A DNA stretch of 64,000 bases from Forficula auricularia (lineage: Eukaryota > Arthropoda > Insecta > Dermaptera > Forficulidae), in the NCBI GenBank assembly GCA_024734495.1, contig JALMQS010000841.1:2728662-2792661 (forward strand), given 5' to 3'. The stretch's first letter is position 1, and every line of letters starts with the position of its first letter. Made by a program: the position numbers and the translations under genes. Below, one piece after another: positions 11,990 to 23,486 of the stretch. Under the pieces are notes generated by a model that searched no databases, was not told the origin of the DNA, and saw only the letters and a program-made list of their open reading frames with translations.

Positions 11990-12623
11990 CAGGCCCGTGC
12001 TGGGTACCTCTGAAGGGCGGGGGACAAGTAGGGTGATGAGGTTAGGGGGGGGGGGTCTGGCGGTGCCCGGAAATTTTTTGAAAATCTAACCTGGATTCAA
12101 AAATATTCAAAATTTGGCATATTTTTTATTACAAATTTATTTTTTAAAAATACATAATTATGTTTTTGGGAAATTGAAAGTTCTTTTACTAAATCATTAG
12201 ATACGTTTCAATTTCAAAAAATTACAAATTATTATACTAAAACAGTAACAGACGCGCCATTTCTGAGCTAGTTTCACACTGGCGACATTTCTGAGAGTAT
12301 TTCTATGAAAATGATTTTCAAATTAATATATATTTTTCTCTTTAAAACATTCATTTCAAAAATATTTCAAAAATTATCTAAATTGTCTATAAAAATAACT
12401 AACTAGATACAATATGCCAATATGTTCTTCTATAAGGATATTAATATTATTCATTCCGAGAGTAAATAATTTAATTTTGGTTTTGTTGACTATATTAAAA
12501 CAAATTTTAATTGTTTTTGTGTATTGGATTTTTTCACGATTTTAGGACAGGGGCGGAAAAAGACATTTAGACAAAGGGCACAGGGGGGGGCACGTCCCCT
12601 ATCCCCTGGTCAGCACGGGCCTG
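11990..12623. mobile_element. hAT-type MITE (CAGGCCCGTGCTG ends)
   Basis: CAGGCCCGTGCTG at the left is matched by CAGCACGGGCCTG at the right. The flanks are TGTTTAAG (11982-11989) and TGTTTGAG (12624-12631), an 8-bp duplication with one change. G-runs lie just inside both ends. No transposase frame remains. Confidence 0.85.
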
Positions 12624-12771
12624 TGTTTGAGAGGGGACCTTAATTTTGGAAGGACGAAGGATGCGGGGGTTCATTGAAGTGCTGGGCCCCATGTTTGGAC
12701 AGCCCTGATCTAATGGATATGCATTGCATACAAACAAAATAATAGAAAATAAAATAAACTATCAGGCTTAC

Positions 12772-13053
12772 ATGAAGACTGTGAAGAACGCGAAGTTGTA
12801 AGTAGTCGGTCTTCCCGGTTGTTCCCTCTGCGACTGCGATGTCCACTCTGCGGAGCACTCTCGGCTGTCCGTTGCTCTAATCACCTATAGCCGACTTTGA
12901 ACTTTGACCTCATCGGCGATCCCCGCGACACATCATCTCTCACTGAGAGAGAGATACTACGCTCTTTGGACCCCCACATACTAGGGCGAAGTGCACTCAC
13001 ATTTCCCGAATCTTTAATAGTTATGATTCATTAAGTGATGCTGATGCTTACAG
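12772..13053. promoter_or_regulatory. candidate bidirectional promoter with two divergent first exons
   Basis: This segment is clearly richer in GC than its surroundings. On the minus strand it ends CTTCAT followed by GTAAGC (12771 leftwards), a good donor. On the plus strand it ends TTACAG followed by GTAAGA (13054), a consensus donor. Two first exons firing in opposite directions would explain both. The minus-strand exon could be the untranslated exon that the CRAL-TRIO exon at 3920 needs, about 9 kb downstream. No downstream plus-strand partner is identified. All of this is inference from splice signals and composition. Confidence 0.3.
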
Positions 13054-13980
13054 GTAAGATTGAAAATCGATAACAATAAATACAAGTGTAGCGAGAGATA
13101 AATAGAGATATAAAAATAAAATAAATACATGAATTATTGAGGCACTACCAGTCATAATATTTTTGAGGAAAATTATTATTTAATTTTCCCAAAAAATATT
13201 TTTACTTTTCTTTTATTAAAATAAAATATGTTTCACCTCGCACCAACACCAGTCACCTCAGAAACTTCAAACTTGCTACCAGAGAAGCTAGCTAATACCC
13301 TCAGACTCCTAGAAAATTCGAAAATTTTGAAAGCCCCTTTGAACCTTTGAAGAAATTCAGATATTATTTAAACAACAAATGTCGCACTAATTTTTAATAT
13401 ATAGAACTATTTATTACTCTTTTCATGTTTTCGTCAAATATGTAAATAAATATATATGTACTCAATAATCGAAAATAATTCGTACCTTTAAAAATTATAC
13501 TAGTGGTCCTTGAAATTTTAAATTACGAATTTAGTGGTCTGCCCTTTGACCACTCCCTTAAAAAACCCGAACTTATGGATTTGTCATAAAGGCTCAAAAT
13601 TAATCAAGTATTATAAGTATAAAAAGCATCCAAGTGCAAGTCGGACTTCAAATATGTACGTTTTATCTTGCAAAATGCTTGAGATATCAATTTTTTTCTT
13701 TTTGCCATTGATAAGAAGAGAATAAATTATGTGTGGAATTTTTTTCATAATTTTATCTTTAGTAGTTTTGAAATTTTGTTATATACGAAAATCGAGTAAA
13801 AATTGGTATTGTGACGCCCCCTTCCTACATCACCATTTTAAATTAAATTAATTTAAAAAAATAAATTCAGCCTACCTCACAACTCAGGGGGTTTATTTCG
13901 ACTCTCTCAAAAAATAATCATTATGTTAAAATTTGAATAAAGAATATGGAGAAACTAAATGCATACTATATATCTTGTAA
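13054..13980. other. AT-rich DNA, nothing recognised
   Basis: No coding exon or defined element was found. A 190-base open stretch at 13534-13725 has no resemblance to a known protein and runs into AT-rich sequence. Confidence 0.4.
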
Positions 13981-13984
13981 AGGG

Positions 13985-15045
13985 CATAGGGGTATGAGCA
14001 TACCGAATCGGCTCCGGAAAGATAATTTAATGATACTTAGGGGATATGTAGATACTAATTAAATAATAAGATCCTGAATGTTTCAGATCCCTTACTCAAT
14101 TGGTTTTTGAGAAAAAGTAAAATATGTAAAAAACAGAAAAATATTTCTCATGATTGACCAAACCATATTTCTCATGATTGAACCAAATTCCCAATATGTT
14201 TTGGAGACTGATAATACTTCTAGGAAAAAAATTATGAGCTTTATAAGTTAATTAGATCCTTAAAAAAAATTATTTTTCTTTTAATTTCAATTATTTTTTT
14301 TACTATGCCGTACTTTTTTTCAAAATTTGAAAAGGTCATACTATTATTGGGAAATGGATAAGGTTTGAAAAAAAAATAGTTTCATAATTGTGTCAAAATT
14401 GTATCATGGCGAAAAATTGAAATTTAAAGAAAAACAATTTTTTTCAAGGGTCCAATTAACCTATAAAGCTTATAATTATTTTCTTGAAGTTATTATCAGT
14501 CCCCAAAACATAGTAAAAATTTAGATCAATCGGTTTGGTCAATTCTGAGAAAAAATTTTACTTTACCATACAGGGTAATCAAATTTTGTATACATAATCA
14601 GTGGGACCCGAGAAGGCTAAAATGCAAAAACTAACCGCTCAAAATGTGGGGAAGGGGGTGTAGGGTCAAAAAATGAAAATATAGGCTCTTGTACCAAACT
14701 CAACCAAATTATGTATACATAATCAGTGGGCTAGTCTAAAGATGGTAAAACTAACCCATTCCCCTACATGATTATAAATAATTTTATTAAATATTAAATA
14801 TAAGTGAGGGGCCAGATTGTATGGTAAAGTCAAGAGGATGGCCACATCAGAACACGTCAGCTTATTTTTTTTCTGTTTTTTACATATTTTGCTTTTTCTC
14901 AAAAACCAATTGAGTTAGGGATCTGAAACTTTCAGGATCTTATTATTTTATTAGTACCTACATATCCCCTAAGTATTATTATATTATCTTTCAGGGGGCC
15001 GATTCAGTATGCTTATATCCCTATGGCCTTTAGAGTTTATATTTT
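13985..15045. repeat. long inverted-repeat element interrupted by a poly-C-core repeat
   Basis: The outer arms (13985-14160 and 14865-15045) are inverted copies; they share CCGATTC.GTATGC, CATATCCCCTAAGTAT and AACCAATTGAGT.AGGGAT in complementary orientation. A second pair of inverted segments lies inside (about 14170-14290 and 14390-14550). At 14560-14870 a family P copy interrupts the element, carrying ACCATACAGGGTA and GTATGGTAAAGTCAAG. Confidence 0.55.
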
Positions 15046-15514
15046 GTTTAGTTTAGGAGCTACAATTCTCTGACACTATTACATACAGACAGACATTGTA
15101 TTGACAATGATAAAGTCTCATTTTACGTTTAAAAAGTGTAAATTCCGCCTTGATCCATGTCTAATTTTGACAGACTAAAAATTCTGTATGTTGATATTAT
15201 GGCCGGCCAGGAGGAAAATAAACACATTTTAAAACACGATTACAATTCTTCTCCATACGGCAAAGTAAAAATAGTGCATAAAATAAAATAAATAATAGGG
15301 TTCCATTTTACGTTGAAGGGAACCCTAAAATCGGTTAATTCACTTATATAGTGCATGAACTAAACTAAACGATTTATTAACCTTATTCAAAAACACAAAA
15401 CTTGAATGATGCAGGTAGGCTAACTTTAAGGCGATCCAAAAGTTGCCCTTTGCTTGTAATGTTCATTGTTCTGACGTTCTGGGTCAAAATTTTTAAATAG
15501 AATCAATTATAAAG

Positions 15515-16240
15515 AAAAATAAGCTGACGTGTTCTGATGTGGCCATCCACCTGACCCCACCATACAACCTGGCCCCTCACTTATATTTAATATTTAATAA
15601 AATTATTTATATTCATGTAGGGGGGGGGTTAGTTTTTGCATTTTTAGACTCATGAGGGCCCACTGATTATGTATACAAAATTTGGTTGAGTTTGGTACAA
15701 GCGCCTAGATTTTCATTTTTTGACCCTACACCCCCCCCCATTTTGGGCGGTTAGTTTTTGAATTTTTAGACTTTTGGGGGTCCACTGATTAATTATACAA
15801 AATTTGCTTGAGTTTGCTCAAATGGGCTAGATTTTTTAATTTTTAACTCCCCCATCAACCCCTCTTAATTTTGGGTCGATATGCACCAAAATCTAATAAG
15901 CTCTTAATCTCAATGGACCAAAACTACGTGTAAAATTTGGTTTCGATATTCAAACTAGTTTTTGAGCTAGCTCGTCCGCAAAAATTTGGACACCCAACCA
16001 GACAACCAGACAGACTAACTAACAGAAATTTTGACAAAACAATTATTATCTCGAAAAATATAATTTTTTCGATGTTTACTTATAAGAGCTTTTTTGTAGA
16101 GCGAAATGCCATGGTTTTGCTAAATTTTTTTAATCAAAATAGTTTCATCCGTTTTTTAGATATTTCGAAAAAAAGAAGGAAAAACCACTTTTTTCATGCA
16201 CGATTACTATACAATACTTGACCATACCCTGTATGGTAAA
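15515..16240 (-). repeat. poly-C-core interspersed repeat (family P), inverted copy
   Basis: The full set of family markers reads on the minus strand. The left edge is AATAAGCTGACGTGTTCTGA with ACCATACAACCTGGCCCC; two ~115-bp core units with C-runs follow; then GAGCTAGCTCGTCC, ACAGACTAACTAACAG, and CATACCCTGTATGGTAAA at the right edge. The open frame at 15937-16221 is just this repeat. Confidence 0.65.
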
Positions 16241-16699
16241 ATAATAAACATTGACACACTAATATAACTTAAAAAAAAAAAATAAGTTTTAATTTAGGCG
16301 CTAATGACCTTAGCAGTCGATGCTCCTTTAAACCCCGAATAAAATAAAAATAAAAAAGTTTTAATGAAATATAAAACCATAATTTAATTTCTAATCAAAT
16401 CATAACAAACCAGCACAAAAAATGCAAAGTATACAAACAAAAATCTGATAATATTTATCTTAGTCCTTGGAGAAACAATGGACTTTTAGAAAATTTCAAA
16501 GCATCACAATTCATCACTTTTTATGATTACTGGGAACGTAAACATGTTTACTAATGTATTTTCAAAATATGTACAATATTCAAAAAGATCCCTAGTAGCA
16601 CAAAGCTTGAAATGAGATATAGTAAATATATATATAGATTCTCGAGACTAAAATATATATACCTAGTACCTATACTAGACTCTATCTAGATACTCGAGA

Positions 16700-17187
16700 G
16701 GTGTTATATAGTTTCGAACTTTCTGCTAATTCTAATAATTCGATAATTCGAATTTTTCGATAATTCGAACTCTTCAGCTGTTAACTTCGGTAAATCGAAA
16801 AAAATGCTGTGTATTTTGATACGCTCGATAACTCGAAATCTTTTTTCGTAACAAGAGGGGGAGAGAACGTTCTATAATTTGAACTCCTAGGCCACTTCCC
16901 CACTTTATAATTCAAATTTTTCTTAGCAATGTTTACTCATCATTTTCCGCGTAATGTTTACCTCCTTTCTATTGTAATGTTAATACAGGGATTTTTTGTT
17001 CTTTTTTGTCGTTTTAATTATTTTTACTTTTTTACTTGAGGCTAATATATATATGTAAGCTCATACATATTTTCAAAAATATAATAAAAACTCTTAATAA
17101 TTCAAACTTCTTGATAATTCGAAGTCTCGATAATTCGAATTTTTCTTATAGTCCCTTGGATTTCGAATTATCGAGAGTCGAGTGTAT
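16700..17187. mobile_element. pogo/Tigger-like MITE
   Basis: Both halves are rich in the phrase CGATAATTCGAA. The right end reads, on the minus strand, CACTCGACTCTCGATAATTC, the typical pogo/Tigger terminal repeat. The left end is less well defined. No transposase remains. Confidence 0.55.
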
Positions 17188-18002
17188 ATGAATATTTAAA
17201 TGTTTTGATACTTAAAAAGATCCTAAATTATAATATGTATCGTTATTTTATTCCATTTATGTTTTGGTAAGAATTAGGATATTACGGAGCTTCGATTCCG
17301 ACTCCGAAATATCGGAACTTCCGATTGATTTTACACCTCCGGCTCAGACTTTCTTGAATTGGAGGTTATAACGAAGATCGCAAGATTCGACATCGGCCAG
17401 CCAGAGCGCTGACAATTAGACTGTACTGAGATAAAGCTGCTAAGCCAGAGGTTCCTAAACTGTGGCCTTTTCACAAGTGCGCCGCGAAGCTTCATAATCA
17501 GGGCCGCCAAGGGGTCAAATGCCCAGGGGCCCGGACTTTTTGGGGACCCGGGTGGGATGTTGAGTTTTTTTTATACTACAGTAAACTATTGGTTATCTCC
17601 GAAGCCCATAGGAAAAACAAGAAAAAATAGACTATTGATCTATCTACAAATAAAATTATTTTTAGCTTTTAATTAAAAAATACTGGTAAAATTTTATTCA
17701 CACCCGATAGCAAAATAAGTGGATATGAACAGTTTTTAAATTTCATTTACATTACTGTAGTTTATTTTAAAGTTATCTAATATAAACACACAAACATTTA
17801 TCATTTATTCCAACATATGGAGCATATAACATTAGAAGGGACCCATTCTCATTACTCATTAATTAGAACATTGGTTTGATTTACTAATAGAAGCTTCAAA
17901 TCAAAATTTCATTTTCGTGAAAAAATTCGAATTCGATATTTCTTTCAATCTTTCAGGTACCTTGAATTCAAAAAATTGAGTATATACAATTTATATATTT
18001 GT

Positions 18003-18837
18003 AAATTTTTATAATTTTTCTCATTAATAAATCAAAGAATAATTGATACATCAATGAGAATTGTTTTTGACTGCGCTTATTTGAAAAAGATATTTATTGC
18101 GAGACTATTGCGGATTACGCTATTGGAGTCTGCGGAGTCTTAAGTTTGGACCAAGAGAGAAAAAGATGTGATCCACTTAGCTACAATCCAACGTTATTTC
18201 GCGTATAGCCCGCTAGACATTCGGATGGATCACCAAGTGAATTTGAAATCTCAGATGTTATATATTTAATCTCCCCGTCCTGAGCGCTTGATCTATTAGC
18301 ATGTATGTTAGATGCTTGCCATAAATTAATCGAATGTTTTCTACATTTGATTCAATCGCGAATAAAATGTAGAGAATTTTGTCAAATATTGAGTGAAAAT
18401 AATATCTGAACTTATATATTTCTAACTTGAAATAATGATATTAAATAAATTTTTATAATTTTTCTCATTAATAAAACAAAGAATAATTGCTATATCAATG
18501 AGAATTGTTTTGACCGCGCTTATTTAAAAAAGATATTTATCGTTGGATTGTAGCTAAGTGGATCACATCTTTTTCTCTCTTGGTCCATACTTAAGACTCC
18601 GGAGACTCCAATAGCGTAATCTGCAGTAGTCTTGCGATAAATATATTTTTCAAATAAGCCCGGTCAAAAACAATTCTCATTGATGTACCAATTCTTTGAT
18701 ATATTAATGAGAAAAAATTTATTTAATATCATTATTTCAAGTTAGAAATATATAAGTTCAGATATTATTTTCACTCAATATTTGACAAAATTCCCTACAT
18801 TTGATTCGCATTTGAATCAAATGTAGAAAACATTCCA
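18003..18837. repeat. palindromic ~445-bp family (family F), older copy
   Basis: One forward unit plus a partial second is followed by an inverted partial unit. Markers shared with the array at 49527-51931 include GACCAAGAGAGAAAAAGATG, GTATAGCCCGCTAGACATT and ATTGAGTGAAAATAATAT. It is flanked by an 11-bp direct repeat TATATATTTGT (17992-18002 and 18838-18848), which looks like a target duplication. Divergence between arms is higher than in the 49.5-kb array, so it is older. Confidence 0.65.
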
Positions 18838-19430
18838 TATATATTTGTGGTGGGACTAATTTAATTATTTGCATTTAATCGCTTTGAAAGCATATATTTT
18901 ACTTTTTTACTAAAAAATTGCAATTTTTTAACATATTTCAACTCTATATATTAGACATTGCATGCAATTTTATTATTAGTATTAAAATAGTTATCTTGTT
19001 TTAAGGAGAAGTAGAGGATATTGATAAAACGCGTACTATACTTGATTAATAGAAAATTCTTTATTTCATGTCTGAGCTTGTTTCACTCTCTCCAATAGAT
19101 AAGGACTTGTCTCGATATGTATCCGGGATTATTATAAAAGTGCCCAAGTTTATATTTCGCACCCTTTTCTTTCTATTCCAGGGTGAGACATTCTGTCCCA
19201 ATTGCATTTCAGAGAATTTATTATTTTTAATTTTTATCTTTAATTGTTTTTAAAATATTTTCAATGAAATAAGGGGAATTATTTTTTCGAAATTTCGGTA
19301 GATTCATTTCATTTGCTTTTAATGAAAGAAAAAATTTATCGAATACATTTTTTAATTAAATAATTAAGATATACAATAAATTTATTTTTATTGGGTAGAT
19401 TTTTTATGTATGGGAGGCAATACCATGTGC

Positions 19431-19611
19431 AAAAAGACCCTTAGGACGGCCGCGTATGAGGTGGAGGGACAACATCCAAAAAGACCTCAGGGTTCTTGGA
19501 GTCGATGACTTGGAAACCAGCGCCCAAGACCGTGGAAGATGGAGACAAATCGTCCATGAGGCCAAGATCCACAACGGATTGTAGCGCCGAGGAGTAGTAG
19601 TAGTAGTAGAT
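19431..19611 (+). pseudogene. RTE-like non-LTR retrotransposon, C-terminal fragment of ORF2
   Basis: A plus-strand frame encodes RPLGRPRMRWRDNIQKDL, then LGVDDLETSAQDRGRWRQIV and HEAKIHNGL, ending at a TAG (19582-19584). This is the conserved C-terminus found in RTE-like elements of arthropods (GRP..RW.DD...DL...G...W...AQDR..WR). A GTA-repeat tail (19593-19609) follows the stop, as expected for the 3' end of such an element. Everything upstream (reverse transcriptase, endonuclease) is missing: a severely 5'-truncated insertion. Confidence 0.75.
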
Positions 19612-20171
19612 TTTTTAATCAAATAAATAAGAGTAAACAGATATTTATTATGGCGTGTTCATTTTAGAAAATCAATTCATACGAAATTTGTTTTTAATAA
19701 AATTAATCATTTATTTTTTCTAATAAAATTTCTTTGGTATGCTTGCAAGCTAAAGCCTGCTGGTCGTGTTTAATTTGATAAAAAAATTTCCAAATCAAAA
19801 TGATTTAATTTTTTATGTTCATTTTTTTCCAATTTTCAGGTACCTTAAATCCAAAAAATCTCTCTCTTTAACTATCTGCGTGTGTGATCAAATAAAATAC
19901 AATTTTTTTGGCACTAGAACGAACTGAACGATTCTGTGTTCTTGACTAGTGATAAGAATGGGGAATCCGGACCAACAAATTTTTTTTTATGACTTTACGT
20001 TTTTAAATTATCGTGGATTATGGAATCTAGACGGTTCGACATTAGATATTATTATGGGACCTGAATGAACTTTCTACGACCTTTCGTTTTTCAGCTATCG
20101 GGGTTTAGAAATTCGAAATTCGAATTAACGAATGAACATTTCTCAAACCAAAACACAAACACTAAAGAATG

Positions 20172-20372
20172 TTGAATAAAAGATTTCACTGTCGATGGTA
20201 ACAGAATTGTTTTTATTTTAGGTTAAAAATAAAATAAAATGAGAGAGTCTTCTGTTTTTTAAATAAAATAATTTTTAATTATTTCTAGAGACTATAGTTT
20301 CGAAGGCATTGCCTTCATCATCAGTCTATCACAAATATTTCAAATTAGTTACAAATTAAGATTTATACATAG
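20172..20372 (-). repeat. PLE pseudo-LTR, 3' copy of the minus-strand element
   Basis: Nearly base-for-base equal to 23100-23296, in the same orientation. It begins TTGAATAAAAGATTTCACTG on the plus strand and includes the hammerhead-like motif at 20286-20328. Confidence 0.85.
20286..20328 (-). ncRNA. type I hammerhead-like ribozyme motif (PLE)
   Basis: Identical to the motif described at 25564-25606, read on the minus strand. Confidence 0.6.
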
Positions 20373-20562
20373 AAAATTTTGAAAAATATATAATGTCTTT
20401 TTCTTCATGTTTCTTCTTGGGAGATTAGAATATAACTGGCTCAATATCTGGGTTGCTCTTTTGTTTAGGCATTTTCTAATGAGTTTTACCTGAATGAATG
20501 GAATGTTTTTAAAAAAGGGGTCAAAGGGTAAAAAAGGGTGTTTAGGCATTTTCTAATGAGTT

Positions 20563-21672
20563 TTACCTGAATGAATGGAATGTTTTTAAAAAGGGGTCAT
20601 TGATAATTTCTAGTTTTTCATTTAAAGATTCAATTGGGCTTTTTTCCAAGGATTTTAAAATTTCAATGGATTCTTTTAAAGAAAGAATTAAGGGGTCATT
20701 GACTTCTTTGATTAATTTAATTTTGGATTGATCTGGAAAACTATGATTGTGAGCATTTAAATGCTCTGCAAATGCATAATTTTCATATTTTAATTTGTAG
20801 GCTCTCTTGTGTTCATTGATCCTAATAGATAAATTTCTTTCCGTTTTTCCTATATAAGTTGCATTGCAATCTTGGCATGTCAATTTATATACACCGGATT
20901 TTTCATTTTCCGGAATTTTATCTTTAATTTGACTTAATTCACTTCCTAATGTATATGGTGATCTAAAGATTGTTGCGTACCCTAAAGATTTTAATTTGTG
21001 CTTTATTCTTTCGGACATCTTACCATAATATGGTAATATTAGTTTTGGCAGATCTTTAATTTGTGAATTTTGTGAATAGATTAAATTTAAATTTGATTTT
21101 TGAATTTTACCTTTTAATATTTGATCTATTAAATTGCTTTCATAACCATTATTTATAGCTATTTCTTTGATTATCTCTAGTTCTGTTAAAAAATGCTCTT
21201 TCTTTAATGGGATACTATTTAAACGGTGGATCATTGAATGGAATGCTGCTAATTTATGTGACATTGGTCGACAAGCCATGTTGTGAATTACGGTATCTGT
21301 AGATGTATCTTTCCTATAAATTTCGAATGTGTGTTTATTTTCTTCAATTTTAATTTTAAGGTCTAAATAATTTAATGTTTTTTCTTTTTCCTTTTCCACG
21401 GTAAATTTGATTTTTTCATGTAATGAATTTATATGTTTTATGAATTTATTGAGAATTCTTTCAGTCCCTGTCCATAAGACAATCACATCGTCAACATATC
21501 TATAATAATATTTGATATATTGAGAGAATTCGCACTTTATATTTAAAAATTGTTTTTCGAAATGTTTTAGGAAAATTTCGGCAAATAATGGTGACAGAGG
21601 GTTTCCGATTGCTAAACCATTTTTTTGTTCATAAAATTTATCGTTGTATTGGAAAAATTGTGATTTAGACAT
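20563..21672 (-). pseudogene. PLE reverse transcriptase C-terminal half + GIY-YIG endonuclease (frameshifted copy)
   Basis: This 369-codon frame carries RT motif 4 (GLAIGNPLSPLFAEIFL), the catalytic YVDD box (YYRYVDDVIVLW), the motif LNYLDLKI, and then the GIY-YIG domain (GVYKLTCQDCNATYIGKTER followed by IRINEHKRAYK). Two cysteines and histidines in that segment form the CCHH pattern seen in Penelope nucleases. It is cut off from its N-terminal half at about 21.67-21.71 kb. There two homopolymer runs are each one base shorter than in the intact plus-strand copy, shifting the frame. The product would prime reverse transcription at a nicked target. Confidence 0.85.
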
Positions 21673-21688
21673 AACTCCATTAAATCAC

Positions 21689-23044
21689 TTAGGTCTGTTT
21701 TTCTTTTATGTTCAAATTTGGACATGTATAAATTATCTGGTCAACTAGGTCTTTTGTTTCTGAAGGGGGGACGTTTGTAAATAAACTTATGATATCTAAA
21801 GAGATTAATTTTGCGTTATTGGGGATATCTATGTTTTTAATTTTATTTATTAAGTCTAATGAATTTAAAATTGAGTGATCTGGTTGAAAATTAGTTTTTT
21901 CTTTGAAGATTTTATTTAGGCTTTTGGCTAATTTTGTTACACACGCTCCTGAGTAGCTTACTACAGGTCTAATTGGTATTTCGTCTAGTTTTTCCGATTT
22001 ATGAATTTTCGGAAGGGAATACAATCTAGGACACTTTGGGTTCTTTTCTATTAACGACATTTTGGTTTTTTCGTTTAAAATTTTGGAATTTTTAATTTTG
22101 TCCCTAACTAATTTGTTATATTTATTTACTGGGTTTTTAATTTGATTGAAATTTTGTGTTTTCAAGAAGGTTTCGGTTTTCTCTTTATAAATTTTTTGAT
22201 CTAGTATAACTATTGAATTTCCTTTGTCACTTTTTACTACTGTTAAATTGTTTTCCTTAATTTTTGATTTTAGTGATTTTATTGTTTTATTTTCCGAATA
22301 ATTGATTTTGTTCCTATTTTTTTCTATTTCTTGTCCTAGGATTTTAGCACAAATTGTTTTGTTGGTGTCATTTTCCCTATTTTTTATTAACGATGCTGCC
22401 ATATTAATAGCGATGTCCTCTATTTCGTTTTGTCTAATTGGTTTTTCTACGCAATGTTTTAGACCTTTATTCAGGACGTTCTTTTCGGTTTCTGTGAAAA
22501 CGGTGTTTGAATAGTTTTTTATTCTATCGTTGAATTGGAATTTTGGGTTAGTAGGATTATTTTTGAAATTTTTTTCTTTTTGTTGATTCCTATGTTTTTC
22601 TAAATTTTGTAACTTTTTATTAATTTTGTCGGTTTTTATTTTCATTATACTATCTATCCTATCTCTTACTTGAGAGTCTACTGTATCAAATTCACAAGGG
22701 TGTAATAAATTTGTAAGCCGAGTGTGGGTATTGTATAAATACAGTTTGAGTGTATCCCTGATATTGTACCATTTATTTAATTCTAATCTTACCCAATTTT
22801 TTGTTGATTTCTCGATGATTTTTGAAGCGAGCGTTGATTTGGTTTTAATCTTGATCTGGACGTATTTTGGAGTCAATTTTTTGGAGAGGCAGGTTTTGTT
22901 GAAGAAGATATTTTTGTTGGCAGTCGAATACTTGAGGCGGAGTTTGTAATAGTTGTTTAGAGCTTGTTGTAACGATTCAGTTTGTAGTTCCAAAATGGTA
23001 TCCTTGTTTAGTACGTAAAATTTACTATTGATATTTGTTTCCAT
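21689..23044 (-). pseudogene. PLE ORF N-terminal half with first RT motifs (frameshifted copy)
   Basis: This starts METNINSKFYVLNKD, the only complete N-terminus in the window. It runs 451 codons through a lysine-rich region into RT motifs: VKSDKGNSIVILDQ (motif 1), CPRLYSLPKIHKS and IPIRPVVSYSGA (motif 2), and LISLDIISLFTNVP (motif 3, first catalytic Asp). The frame breaks after NIKEK. Joined with the downstream half, the ancestral protein would be about 830 residues, a usual PLE size. The region before motif 1 resembles the N-terminal extension of PLEs. Confidence 0.85.
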
Positions 23045-23099
23045 GTTGAATTATTTGTGGTGTTTTTGACAATGGATTGACGATCCTGTTTCTTATTAG

Positions 23100-23300
23100 T
23101 TGAATAAAAGATTTCACTGTCGATGGTAACAGAATTGTTTTTATTTTAGGTTAAAAATAAAATAAAATGAGAGAGTCTTCTGTTTTTTAAATAAAATAAT
23201 TTTTAATTATTTCTAGAGACTATAGTTTCGAAGGCATTGCCTTCATCATCAGTCTATCACAAATATTTCAAATTAGTTACAAATTAAGATTTATAATATA
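23100..23300 (-). repeat. PLE pseudo-LTR, 5' copy of the minus-strand element
   Basis: Direct repeat of 20172-20372. It sits 55 bp upstream of the minus-strand ORF start and abuts the inverted plus-strand copy. It contains the hammerhead-like motif at 23214-23256. Confidence 0.85.
23214..23256 (-). ncRNA. type I hammerhead-like ribozyme motif (PLE)
   Basis: Same sequence and fold as the motif at 25564-25606, minus strand, upstream of the PLE ORF. Cleavage here would set the 5' end of the element RNA. Confidence 0.6.
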
Positions 23301-23486
23301 CATAGAAAAGCCACAAAAAATTTCAAAAATAATCCTACTAACCCAAAATTCCAATTCAACGATAGAATAAAAAACTATTCAAACACCGTTTTCACAGAAA
23401 CCGAAAAGAACGTCCTGAATAAAGGTCTAAAACATTGCGTAGAAAAACCAATTAGACAAAACGAAATAGAGGACATCGCTATTAAT

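Noticed and set aside
19404..19622. Minus-strand frame of 72 codons
   Set aside because: Antisense of the RTE C-terminal fragment, whose plus-strand reading is the meaningful one.
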